NCBI GenBank assembly: GCA_031548545.1
Contig: JAVBQY010000007.1
Span: 124,001 to 188,000, forward strand
Source of the DNA: UBA932 sp031548545
Lineage (GTDB): Bacteria > Bacteroidota > Bacteroidia > Bacteroidales > UBA932
Direction of reading: 5' to 3'
DNA length: 64,000 nucleotides
The notes beneath the pieces were generated by a model. The model saw only the letters and a list, made by a program, of their open reading frames with translations. It was not told where the DNA came from and ran no database searches. This document shows positions 25,018 to 33,318 of this stretch, piece after piece. Position 1 is the first letter of the stretch. Each line of letters opens with the position of its first letter. The translations under genes were made by a program, and so were the position numbers.

Positions 25018-26487
25018 TTATCCCTGGTGCTCTTTGCGCAGCAGGTCATTTACCGTTTTCACCGGGTTGAAGGTGATCAACGGTACTTCCACAAAAGCCG
25101 TATTCCAGTCACTCATAGCCCCGTTCCACAGGCCGGGTAATTCCAGCGCTTTCAGGTCCCGGCCGTCTTTGCTCTTCTGTGAGATGAAGCCGGTAGCCGG
25201 ATCCCGGTAATCGGCGAGTGTATAATAACCGCCCTTATAGTCGCGGAAAGAGCATACCAGATCTACAGGGTTGAAGTGGGTAGCGGCCTTGAAGTGTTGT
25301 TGCGCCTCGGGGTCCTTAGGGTCTATCTGTACACTCTCTGCAATCTGAAGTGAGCGGGAGCCATCCGGGTTCCGTGCAATAAAGGGCCCGCCGCCGGGTT
25401 CTCCCACGTTTTTAACCATACCGCACACGCGGACCGGGCGGTCTAATTTCCGCTGCAGGAGGCGTGCATATTCTTCCCCGGTGCTGTTCTGCGGCAGGCT
25501 GATGCAGAATTCCTTTTCCAGAAAGCGGGCGATCTCTTCCAGCGTACTGCTTTCCGCTCCTTTTTCCAACAGTTGCAGATATACCGCGATTTGTGCGCGT
25601 AGCCTGAGCAGATGTCCGGCCAGTACTTTTTTCCAATGGATGGTATCACCGCGCAGGCTATCCGGGGTGACATTATCTATATTTTTTACAAATACGATTT
25701 CCTCTTTGGCCTCCGCCAGGTTTTCCAACAGGGCGCCGTGTCCTCCGGGACGGAATAACAGGCTGCCGTCGGCATTGCGGAACGCTTCGTTATTCAGATC
25801 TACCGCAATCGTATCCGTTGATTTTTTTTGCTCGGAAAAACCGATTTCATAGCGGACATTGAACAGGGACTCATACTTGCCTTGTACCTTGCCCAGCAGC
25901 TCCTCAAATCCCTTGCGGTGCTCCGGAGAAACAGTGAAATGCAGGCGTGCCGTGCCATTGGCGTCCTTTGCATAAAGGGCCGCCTCTACCAGGTGTTCTT
26001 CAAAAGCGGTGCGTGCTTCTGTTGCATAATTGTGGAAGAGCAGCAAGCCCTTCGGAAGATTGCCGTAGTTCAATCCGTTTTTATCCAGTAAGCCCTTAAT
26101 CCATTCGGCCGGACTGCCACCCTCCGTTTTTCCGGTTATCCCGGATAAACGCTTGTAAAAGGCAAAATCTTTCAGGCGGGCAATAAATTCATCGACCTCT
26201 TTGCCTTGTTTTCCGTTCTCGGCATACTCGTAAAGCGCTTTAAACATACGTGTGGCTGCGCCCGAAGCAGGTACGAACTTCAGCCGGCTACCTCCCCAAC
26301 GGTCAAATTCCTGCACTAATTCTTGCTGCTGCTGTGCGTCGAACTGCACGATACCCTTACCCGGTACTGCCGGCGCCGTAACCGGTAGAAAGGGAAAGCC
26401 TTCCCGGAACCGGTTAACCTGTTGTTCTACTTGTTCTGGGGTAATACCTGATGTGTTGAGTTGTTGGAGGTCGGAAGCGTTGAACAT
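25018..26487 (-). CDS. DUF4301 family protein
   Basis: 489 residues from ATG 26487 (MFNASDLQQLNTSGITPEQV). A longer frame to 26535 only adds residues encoded by a TTCACTATTCATT repeat and is rejected. The protein matches the Bacteroidetes DUF4301 family, of unknown function. The ASGAATRMFKALYEY segment near residue 75 is reminiscent of the G-x-G-T-R-M loop of sugar-nucleotide transferases, and LFRPGGHGALLENL near 230 could be a second substrate-binding loop; both are only resemblances. No signal peptide or membrane segment. It lies downstream of pdxB on the same strand with the repeat between them. Confidence 0.82.
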   Translation of the reverse strand: MFNASDLQQLNTSGITPEQVEQQVNRFREGFPFLPVTAPAVPGKGIVQFDAQQQQELVQEFDRWGGSRLKFVPASGAATRMFKALYEYAENGKQGKEVDEFIARLKDFAFYKRLSGITGKTEGGSPAEWIKGLLDKNGLNYGNLPKGLLLFHNYATEARTAFEEHLVEAALYAKDANGTARLHFTVSPEHRKGFEELLGKVQGKYESLFNVRYEIGFSEQKKSTDTIAVDLNNEAFRNADGSLLFRPGGHGALLENLAEAKEEIVFVKNIDNVTPDSLRGDTIHWKKVLAGHLLRLRAQIAVYLQLLEKGAESSTLEEIARFLEKEFCISLPQNSTGEEYARLLQRKLDRPVRVCGMVKNVGEPGGGPFIARNPDGSRSLQIAESVQIDPKDPEAQQHFKAATHFNPVDLVCSFRDYKGGYYTLADYRDPATGFISQKSKDGRDLKALELPGLWNGAMSDWNTAFVEVPLITFNPVKTVNDLLRKEHQG

Positions 26488-26525
26488 AAAAACAGTGAAT
26501 AATGAATAGTGAATAAAGTAATGAA
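26488..26525. repeat. TTCACTATTCATTATTCACT leader repeat before the DUF4301 gene
   Basis: On the minus strand, TTCACTATTCATTATTCACT followed by a T-run lies directly upstream of the start codon. It is the same kind of element as at 36001-36033 and 62560-62592. Confidence 0.6.
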
Positions 26526-26538
26526 GCGGGGTCACGAG

Positions 26539-27639
26539 CTATAGGCGGAAGCCGAGTAGCTGCAATATCCTTTCCAATTCCAGGTTGGCTTGTAGTAGGC
26601 TAATGCGATGGGCCGAAAAATCATTGCGTAGCGGATAGTTGTTGCGTATACTTTCGAAATTATCTGGTTTTAAGCGTAATTCATGATCGGTTTCAAAGAT
26701 AGGAAAAGTTTTTTGAACGGCCAAAAGCAGGGCCTCCCGCCAGTTGATGCCCTTGTCAATTGTCATGATTTCGGGCAGGGTAGAGGGGGAGAGCGCTTGT
26801 ATATCAGCTGTCGTGTTGAGTCCGGCATAGCTGGCCAGCGCTTTCAGGATCATGGCTGTAGCCTGGTGCTTTCCCTGTATGGAGTAGCCGGCGATATGCG
26901 GGGTGGCGATGTCGGTAATCTCCAGTATGGCTTTGTTGATTCGCGGTTCCCCGTTCCACACATCGAGCGCCAGGGCGCCCAGTCGCCGGCGGTGGCGCAG
27001 CAGGCTGCTTTCATCAACCACTTCGCCGCGGGAGGTGTTGATCAGCCAGGCGCCGGGCTGCATCCGGTCGAAAAAGCGCTCGTTAACCATATTCCGGGTA
27101 CTGCCGGATAAAGGAACGTGCAGGCTGACCGCATCGGCTTGCGGAAGCAGCTCTTCCAACTCCGTGAACCCCTGATGACCTTCGTCTTGCGCCCGGGGAG
27201 GGTCGTTGAGCAATACCCGCATCCCCAGGGCCTCAGCGGCAAGGGCTACCAGACGGCCTACATGCCCTACGCCTATAACGCCCAGTGTTAATGTTTCCAG
27301 CGGTTTGTGGAGCCTGGCAGAGAGCTCCGCCAGCACTGTGACTACATATTGCATAACGGCCGGGGCATTGCAGCCTGCCGCATTACATACGGTAATGCCT
27401 GCCTGTTTACAATAATCCAAGTCAATATGATCTGTCCCTATGGTAGCGCTCCCTATAAAGCGGACCCGGCTGCCGTTTAATAAGGCGGCATCGCATCGGG
27501 TGCGGGTGCGTACAAGCAGTGCATCAGCCTCTTTGATCGAGGCGTTGGTGATCTCTGTTGAGCTAAGCGTTTTAAAATCACCATAAATACTATTGCCGGA
27601 AGGTAAGAAAGGAATTTGACGGTCTGCTATAATCTGCAT
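26539..27639 (-). CDS. pdxB: Erythronate-4-phosphate dehydrogenase (PdxB)
   Basis: 366 residues from ATG 27639 (MQIIADRQIPFLPSG), which aligns with the family's normal N-terminus; a start 15 bases upstream is less likely. It is a D-2-hydroxyacid dehydrogenase. Catalytic-domain start: ADALLVRTRTRCDAALL and FIGSATIGTDHIDLDYC. NAD-binding loop: GVIGVGHVGRLVA. Active-site residues: Arg in NTSRGEVVDE, Glu in the region after LDVWNGEP, and His in TPHIAGYS. The C-terminal PdxB dimerisation region is present though short. It oxidises 4-phosphoerythronate in the DXP-independent-start branch of pyridoxal 5'-phosphate synthesis. The divergent TonB-domain gene starts about 100 bases away. Confidence 0.93.
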   Translation of the reverse strand: MQIIADRQIPFLPSGNSIYGDFKTLSSTEITNASIKEADALLVRTRTRCDAALLNGSRVRFIGSATIGTDHIDLDYCKQAGITVCNAAGCNAPAVMQYVVTVLAELSARLHKPLETLTLGVIGVGHVGRLVALAAEALGMRVLLNDPPRAQDEGHQGFTELEELLPQADAVSLHVPLSGSTRNMVNERFFDRMQPGAWLINTSRGEVVDESSLLRHRRRLGALALDVWNGEPRINKAILEITDIATPHIAGYSIQGKHQATAMILKALASYAGLNTTADIQALSPSTLPEIMTIDKGINWREALLLAVQKTFPIFETDHELRLKPDNFESIRNNYPLRNDFSAHRISLLQANLELERILQLLGFRL

Positions 27640-27736
27640 AATAGTAATTAACAAAAAAGTATAACACTTGTTTCTCGAAGTTCATACAAATTTACTAACT
27701 TGCGGCAAATTATTGTTGAATTTAGCCTTAAAATTT

Positions 27737-29287
27737 ATGATGTTGTACACAAAGAGAATGCTATTTTCTTTATTGACATTGAGTTTTGTCGTATTGATCA
27801 TGGCCGAAGCCGGAGCCCAAGACCTGCGCCGCCGTAAAGTAGGAAAAGGAGGTCGTCCTGTCGAAATCATGGCGGGGCTTGATGAGTCGGCCAGTTTCCG
27901 CGGAAAGGGAGAAGAGGGTTTCAAGGAATGGGTTACCCGTAATATTGATTTTCCGGAAGAATGTCTGCGTAAGGGGATTCAGGGTACGGTAGTCATAGGA
28001 TTCAACGTAAATGCCAATGGTCAGGTCATAGATGTCCGCACGGCCAACGGCCATCATCCGGCACTGGATGCCGAAGCTGTTAGAGCCATTGCCTCTTCAC
28101 CTGATTGGGAGCCCGCCTACAAGAGCGGCACCCGGGTGAAAACCCCTTTTACACTTCCTGTTCTTTTTGAATTTAACAGGATTAAGGAAAAGACCAAACT
28201 AAGGTCGTCCATTCTGATGAGTTATAAGTCCGTACCCTTGCAGTTTGTAAATGAAGAACCGGTGTTTGAAGGCAAGGACTTCAATGAATTCGTGAAATAT
28301 TTCAACCGCTTGTTGGTTTATCCTTATGAGGCTAAGATGAACAAGGTCGGCGGCAAGGTGCTGCTCAAATTCATGATAGGCGGTGACGGTAAACTGTGGG
28401 GGGTAAATGCTTCTGCAGAAAGTAAATTGCTGGAAGATGAGGTTTACCGTGTGATGAATTATCCGCGGATCAACAATGCCTGGGCTCCGGGGCATGAAGC
28501 CGGACAGCGGGTAAACACCGAATGTATGATGATTGTTAACTTTGACAGCGGCACCAAACAGGCTAAAATGGAATTCATCGACAGCCGGACTACCCAGTCC
28601 CTTGTATTTGAAGAACCCGTATTCCTTGGGGAAAAGAACCATGATTTCCGCCATTTTGTAATCAACAACCTGCGCTATCCCATTGTGGCCCAAGAAAACC
28701 GCATTGAAGGCACCGTAGTGCTCGACTTTATCATCAATAGCCAGGGTAAGATAGACAGCATACAGGTGATCAATAGCGTGGATCCTTTATTGGACAAGGA
28801 AGCCATCCGGGTGTTGCAGTTGCCCGATGCTTCGCATTGGCAGCCGGCCAGGTTTGACCGCAAGGTGGTGAACCGTCACTATAGTTTTCCTTTCATCTTC
28901 TCCTTAGACCAGCGCTCACCGCTTGAACAGCTGTCCTCAGACATCCTGATTTCGACCTGTGAGGAACTTCCCCTGTTCAATAATAGGCATCCCCTGACTT
29001 TCTTTGACTTTGTGGATGCCAATATTATAGATGTAAATCCTGGTGAAGTGGAGTCTAAAACGGTGATTATAAGTTTTATGCTTGAGTTGTCGGGGAGAGT
29101 GGCCAACATCAAGAGTATAGGCACCGTAGGACGGAATGTGGAGATGGATGAAATAGAAGAGGCCATAAGGATAGTGCAGCTTTCCGAAGGCTATTGGACA
29201 CCGGCGCTCGGACAGAACCATAACGCTGTTTCTGTGCAGATCGTAGTACCGGTCCGCTTATATGACAAGTCACGCTACGAAGACTAA
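27737..29287 (+). CDS. Exported protein with four TonB-C-like domains
   Basis: 516 residues from ATG 27737; an in-frame start at 27668 would add 23 residues that break the signal peptide. The signal peptide is MLFSLLTLSFVVLIMAEAGA, with cleavage near AGA-Q. The mature part has four tandem TonB C-terminal-like modules, roughly at 60-150 (GIQGTVVIGFNVNANGQV), 175-275 (VGGKVLLKFMIGGDGKLW), 300-390 (IEGTVVLDFIINSQGKI) and 420-510 (SKTVIISFMLELSGRV). Modules 2 and 4 are degenerate. The usual TonB inner-membrane anchor and proline-rich spacer are absent, so it is probably periplasmic rather than a classical energy transducer. A strong terminator follows. Confidence 0.85.
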   Translation: MMLYTKRMLFSLLTLSFVVLIMAEAGAQDLRRRKVGKGGRPVEIMAGLDESASFRGKGEEGFKEWVTRNIDFPEECLRKGIQGTVVIGFNVNANGQVIDVRTANGHHPALDAEAVRAIASSPDWEPAYKSGTRVKTPFTLPVLFEFNRIKEKTKLRSSILMSYKSVPLQFVNEEPVFEGKDFNEFVKYFNRLLVYPYEAKMNKVGGKVLLKFMIGGDGKLWGVNASAESKLLEDEVYRVMNYPRINNAWAPGHEAGQRVNTECMMIVNFDSGTKQAKMEFIDSRTTQSLVFEEPVFLGEKNHDFRHFVINNLRYPIVAQENRIEGTVVLDFIINSQGKIDSIQVINSVDPLLDKEAIRVLQLPDASHWQPARFDRKVVNRHYSFPFIFSLDQRSPLEQLSSDILISTCEELPLFNNRHPLTFFDFVDANIIDVNPGEVESKTVIISFMLELSGRVANIKSIGTVGRNVEMDEIEEAIRIVQLSEGYWTPALGQNHNAVSVQIVVPVRLYDKSRYED

Positions 29288-29296
29288 TTGTTTATT

Positions 29297-29332
29297 CCGG
29301 AGGCCTTACACCTAATGCCTCCGGTCTTTTTT
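29297..29332 (+). terminator. Intrinsic terminator after the TonB-domain gene
   Basis: CCGGAGGC pairs with GCCTCCGG across a 12-base loop and is followed by TCTTTTTT. Confidence 0.88.
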
Positions 29333-29344
29333 ACTGGATAGAAC

Positions 29345-31669
29345 ATGCAATCATTTTTGACATCACTCAGCCCCGTTCAACGGGAGGCTGTGGTGAATTA
29401 TCAGGGTCCATCATTAATTATAGCGGGTGCCGGATCCGGAAAGACCCGCGTGCTGACTTACCGTATAGCATACACCCTGCAGCAGGGTGTAGCGGCGCGT
29501 AATGTATTAGCCCTTACTTTTACCAATAAGGCCGCCAATGAAATGAAGGCGCGTATCGGACAATTGGTGGGTGAAGAAAACGCCCGTCAGTTGTGGATGG
29601 GCACCTTTCACTCCATATTCGCCCGTATCCTCCGGCATGAAGCGGAGCACCTGGGCTATCCGTCCTCTTTTTCTATTTATGATACTACGGATAGTAAAAG
29701 TGTTATAAAAAGTTGTATCAAAGAATTGAACCTTGACGACAAGGTCTATAAACCTGCGGCCGTGCTCTCGCGTATTTCCATGGCGAAAAACAACCTGATT
29801 ACAGCCAAGGCTTATGCCGTTAATACGCAAATTATTGCCGATGATGTGGCCGCCCGTCGTCCCCGTGTACAGGAACTCTACCAGCTCTATACTAAAAAAT
29901 GCCGGCTGGCCGGCGCTATGGACTTTGACGACCTCTTGCTTAACATCAACATTCTTTTCCGGGATTTTCCGGAGGTGCTGGATAAATACCGGCATTTCTT
30001 CCGTTATATACTTGTTGATGAGTATCAGGATACCAACTATGCCCAGTATTTAATTGTAAAGAAATTGGCCGAGCCGGCGCGCAATCTTTGCGTCGTGGGT
30101 GACGATGCGCAGAGTATCTACTCTTTCCGCGGCGCGCGGATTGAGAATATCCTGAACTTCCGGAAAGACTATCCCGACTATGCCGAGTATAAACTGGAGC
30201 AGAATTACCGTTCCACCCGCACCATCGTAAATGCGGCCAACAGTGTAATCGAAAAAAATACGAACCGGCTCGACAAAAAGTGCTTCTCTGAGGCGGAGAC
30301 CGGTGAGCCAGTTGGGGTAATCAAGGCCTTTACCGACCAGGAAGAAGCCTTTTTGGTTGCAGGGAGTATTGCTACCCGTGTACAGGAAGAAAATACGGCC
30401 TACAATGAATTTGCCATCCTTTATCGTACCAATGCGCAATCTCGCGTGCTTGAAGAAGCCCTGCGCCGGAAGAATATACCGTATAAGATTTATGGCGGCA
30501 CCTCGTTTTACCAGCGTGCGGAAATAAAAGATATGATTGCTTACCTGCGCTTAGCCACCAATCCGAATGACAGTGAAGCGTTTAAGCGCGCCGTGCAGGT
30601 TCCTTCACGCGGGGTTGGCGATACCAGCCTTGACCATTTGGAGAATGCGGCTGGTGTACGTGAAAAAAGCATGTATGCCGTACTCCACGGATGTACTGCG
30701 GCAGAATTGAACCTGCGCGCCCCGGCCTTCAATAAGCTGCGTGAGTTTACCGCCTTGCTGGATACGCTTTCGCCCCAACAATACCAGGCGGACGCCTATG
30801 ATTTTGCCATGGCCGTGGGGCAGCAGTCGGGCCTGATAGCGCACTATCGCGCCGATAAAAGCCCCGAAGGAGTGGCCCGCTATGAAAACCTCGAAGAGCT
30901 TTTCAACTCCATCAAAGAATTTGTAGATGACCGCTTAACGGAGACTGTACCTGGTGAGGAACGCCAGGTTTCCATACATGAATACCTTGAAAACGTAGCG
31001 CTCATCAGTGACCTTGATAGCGACAAGTCCGAGGACAAGGAAAAGGTCACCCTGATGACCGTCCATTCGGCCAAGGGACTTGAATTTGAGTTTGTCTTTG
31101 TGGTCGGGATGGAAGAGAACCTCTTTCCCGGCAGTATGTCTGCACACTCTGCCCAGGAAATAGAAGAAGAGCGGCGTTTGTTCTACGTAGCCATAACCCG
31201 GGCCAAGCGTGGGGTCACATTGTCTTATGCGCATAACCGTTACAATTGGGGCAAGCCTACTTCTAATGCACCCAGCCGTTTTTTGCGCGAAATTGATGCC
31301 CGCTACCTGGCGCATGCCATCCGGGATACGGAGCCGGACAGCGCTACTGATGACCTGTCTGACTTTGAGCCGGCCCGCCCGCGCCCGCAATTCAGGGCAA
31401 AACCTAAACTGTCCACGGCTTCTCCGGCTGTATCGAAACCCGCTTTGCGCGCTACACCGGCCCTGGCGCGAGAGCCTATACCCAACTTTACACCCGATGA
31501 TCCCGCCCTGGTGCGTGAAGGCATGACTGTAGAACACGAACGCTTCGGCCGTGGTGTCATTCAAAGCATAGACGGGACGCCGCCTAATGCCAAAGCTATT
31601 GTAGTATTTGAAGGAGAAGGCGCCAAAACCCTGTTGTTGAAATTTGCCCGCCTGCGGATTATAGCTTAG
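29345..31669 (+). CDS. pcrA: ATP-dependent DNA helicase, UvrD/PcrA type
   Basis: 774 residues, superfamily 1A. Q motif and Walker A lie at the N-terminus (LSPVQREAVV, then GAGSGKT at 28-34), followed by motif Ia (LTFTNKAANEMKARI), motif II VDEYQDTNYAQ, motif III VVGDDAQSIYSFRGA, motif IV QNYRSTRTIV, motif V MTVHSAKGLEFEFVF and motif VI RRLFYVAITRAKRGVTLSY. The C-terminal ~50 residues (GMTVEHERFGRGVIQSIDG) form the Tudor-like tail typical of PcrA/UvrD that contacts RNA polymerase. It unwinds DNA in excision repair and replication-conflict resolution. Its stop overlaps the convergent flavoprotein stop by 4 bases (TTAG). Confidence 0.96.
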   Translation: MQSFLTSLSPVQREAVVNYQGPSLIIAGAGSGKTRVLTYRIAYTLQQGVAARNVLALTFTNKAANEMKARIGQLVGEENARQLWMGTFHSIFARILRHEAEHLGYPSSFSIYDTTDSKSVIKSCIKELNLDDKVYKPAAVLSRISMAKNNLITAKAYAVNTQIIADDVAARRPRVQELYQLYTKKCRLAGAMDFDDLLLNINILFRDFPEVLDKYRHFFRYILVDEYQDTNYAQYLIVKKLAEPARNLCVVGDDAQSIYSFRGARIENILNFRKDYPDYAEYKLEQNYRSTRTIVNAANSVIEKNTNRLDKKCFSEAETGEPVGVIKAFTDQEEAFLVAGSIATRVQEENTAYNEFAILYRTNAQSRVLEEALRRKNIPYKIYGGTSFYQRAEIKDMIAYLRLATNPNDSEAFKRAVQVPSRGVGDTSLDHLENAAGVREKSMYAVLHGCTAAELNLRAPAFNKLREFTALLDTLSPQQYQADAYDFAMAVGQQSGLIAHYRADKSPEGVARYENLEELFNSIKEFVDDRLTETVPGEERQVSIHEYLENVALISDLDSDKSEDKEKVTLMTVHSAKGLEFEFVFVVGMEENLFPGSMSAHSAQEIEEERRLFYVAITRAKRGVTLSYAHNRYNWGKPTSNAPSRFLREIDARYLAHAIRDTEPDSATDDLSDFEPARPRPQFRAKPKLSTASPAVSKPALRATPALAREPIPNFTPDDPALVREGMTVEHERFGRGVIQSIDGTPPNAKAIVVFEGEGAKTLLLKFARLRIIA

Positions 31670-32946
31670 CCTGCGGCCTCTTTCTTTGCTGCTTTTCCGG
31701 CCATCTTTCCGGCCAGAAAACCGGTAGAGAAGGCGATCTGCAGATTATATCCGCCCGTATCGGCGTCCAGGTCCAGGAGTTCGCCGGCAAAAGAAAGGTT
31801 ATCTATTATGCGTGATCGCATGGTTTTATGATCTATCTCGTCCAGTGAAACGCCTCCGGCTGTTACCACAGCCCGCTCGTATCCCTGATACCCCGTCATC
31901 GGCATTCTCCATTGTTGCAGCATATGCAGCGTCTTCTCTATAGCCGCCTGTCGCATTTCCGTTACCTTGCGGTTGCTCTGGAGCCCTGCCGTGGCGGCAA
32001 AGCCCGGAATCAAGGCTGCAGGCAGCAACTTGCGTAACAAGGTCTCCATACTGCATTGCCCCAGCTCCAAAATTTCATTTTGTATACGTTGTTGTAGCTG
32101 CATGGTGTTCACAGCAGGCTTCATATTCAGTACCAGCGCTACTTTCTGACCCTTTTCATAGGCTTCGATGGCCCGGCGGCTCAGTCGCAGCACCAGCGGT
32201 CCTTCTATCCCCGTAGCGTTGAAACTCATTTCTCCGAATTCCTTGTCTACCGGATCGCCGTCCAGCAACAACTCCAGTTCAACGTTTCGTAATGTAACGC
32301 CGTTGAGTAGCGGTGATTGGGTTTCAATAGCCAGGCCGGAGAGCGATGGCCGTGTCGGCGTGATACGATGTCCGGTTTCCGTTGCCATCCGGTAGCCGTC
32401 TCCTGTAGAGCCGGTTGCCGGATAGGACAGGCCTCCGGTGGCCAGAACGTAATGATCGGCCGTCAACCGACTTGCAATGCCTCCAAGTAGTACTTCTACG
32501 GCTTCAATATGCTGTCCGTTGCTGATGAAATGTTGTACCTCGGCATGGCAACAGATTTTCACCCCCTGTTGTTCCACCCATTGCTGTATTACACCGGCTA
32601 CATCAAAGGCGTCCCGGGAGCAGGGATACACCCGGTCTCCCCGTTCTATTTCCATAGGTAAACCCCGGCGCTCAAAAAAATCCATCAGCGCGGTGTTCGG
32701 AAAATTATAAAATGCCGCCCTGAAAAAACGGTTGTTAGGAAATACATGCACCGCAAACTCTTCCCAGGCTTTAGCATTGGTAATATTACACCGCCCCTTG
32801 CCTGTGATGCGCAATTTGCGCAAGGGTTTCTCCATTTTTTCCAGCAACAGGACCCGCAATCCGCGTTCTGCCGCCTGTCCTGCGGCCATCATGCCGGCAG
32901 GCCCTCCTCCTACAACTATAAGGTCGTAATGTTGTTCTTTTTTCAC
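31666..32946 (-). CDS. HI0933/YhiN-family flavoprotein (NAD(P)/FAD-dependent oxidoreductase)
   Basis: 426 residues. The start is GTG at 32946. The N-terminal dinucleotide fold YDLIVVGGGPAGMMAAGQAA is followed by the family hallmark LRKLRITGKGRCNITNA, a middle insert domain, and the C-terminal FAD-contact stretch TAGGVSLDEIDHKTMRSR with LSFAGELLDLDADTGGYNLQ. This HI0933-like family is widespread but its substrate is unknown; RNA- or tRNA-linked redox functions have been suggested for relatives. The GTG shares its G with the TAG stop of the upstream small gene (TAGTG), so translation is probably coupled. It converges on pcrA with a 4-base overlap. Confidence 0.92.
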   Translation of the reverse strand: MKKEQHYDLIVVGGGPAGMMAAGQAAERGLRVLLLEKMEKPLRKLRITGKGRCNITNAKAWEEFAVHVFPNNRFFRAAFYNFPNTALMDFFERRGLPMEIERGDRVYPCSRDAFDVAGVIQQWVEQQGVKICCHAEVQHFISNGQHIEAVEVLLGGIASRLTADHYVLATGGLSYPATGSTGDGYRMATETGHRITPTRPSLSGLAIETQSPLLNGVTLRNVELELLLDGDPVDKEFGEMSFNATGIEGPLVLRLSRRAIEAYEKGQKVALVLNMKPAVNTMQLQQRIQNEILELGQCSMETLLRKLLPAALIPGFAATAGLQSNRKVTEMRQAAIEKTLHMLQQWRMPMTGYQGYERAVVTAGGVSLDEIDHKTMRSRIIDNLSFAGELLDLDADTGGYNLQIAFSTGFLAGKMAGKAAKKEAAG

Positions 32947-33212
32947 TAATGATTAATACCGTTCTCTACTAAAATTTTTTTTGCCAGCTTAAGGATGGTA
33001 GGGTCGTCAAAGGTGACGATACCGCCATCGGCGCCGCCTTGTTCGAAATGCACGCCCTCGCTCTTACCTCCGTTAAAGTTGTCTGCTCCGAAATAATTCC
33101 GGATAGCATCGGGTGTAGTGTTCAGCAAATCGGCAATCCGTTGCATACTACCGTGCGGAAGCGCATGTTTGATGCGGCGCAGCTCATTGAAAGAGATGTT
33201 TACTCGCTCCAT
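32946..33212 (-). CDS. Small DNA-binding-like protein (predicted helix-turn-helix)
   Basis: 88 residues from ATG 33212 (MERVNISFNELRRIKHALPHG). A frame extending to 33314 adds 34 hydrophobic residues read from an AT-rich leader and is rejected. The sequence GSMQRIADLLNTTPDAIRNYFG near residues 20-42 looks like a helix-turn-helix of the kind seen in small Bacteroidetes DNA-binding proteins. The C-terminal half (GGIVTFDDPTILKLAKKILVE) is a short predicted helix preceded by a Gly-rich segment. The exact family is not recognised. It is coupled to the HI0933-type flavoprotein through TAGTG and lies divergent from the calcium ATPase gene, sharing a 106-base AT-rich gap. Confidence 0.75.
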   Translation of the reverse strand: MERVNISFNELRRIKHALPHGSMQRIADLLNTTPDAIRNYFGADNFNGGKSEGVHFEQGGADGGIVTFDDPTILKLAKKILVENGINH

Positions 33213-33284
33213 AGCTTTGTTCTTTTTTAAATAGGTTGTAAAGCGCCATAAAGTTATAATTTTTTTATTGATAAAAAAAATGTC

Positions 33285-33292
33285 TACCTTTG
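33285..33292 (+). promoter_or_regulatory. Probable -7 element for the calcium ATPase gene
   Basis: TACCTTTG matches TAnnTTTG exactly, 27 bases before the start codon. A TATTG stretch ends at 33270, closer than the usual spacing. Confidence 0.55.
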
Positions 33293-33318
33293 AATAATAG
33301 ACGGAAAAACACAAAAAT

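Noticed and set aside
26488..26535. N-terminal extension of the DUF4301 protein (HYFIHYSLFTVF-type peptide)
   Set aside because: Encoded by the TTCACTATTC repeat; the real protein begins at ATG 26487. The same applies to 62540-62599 before def.
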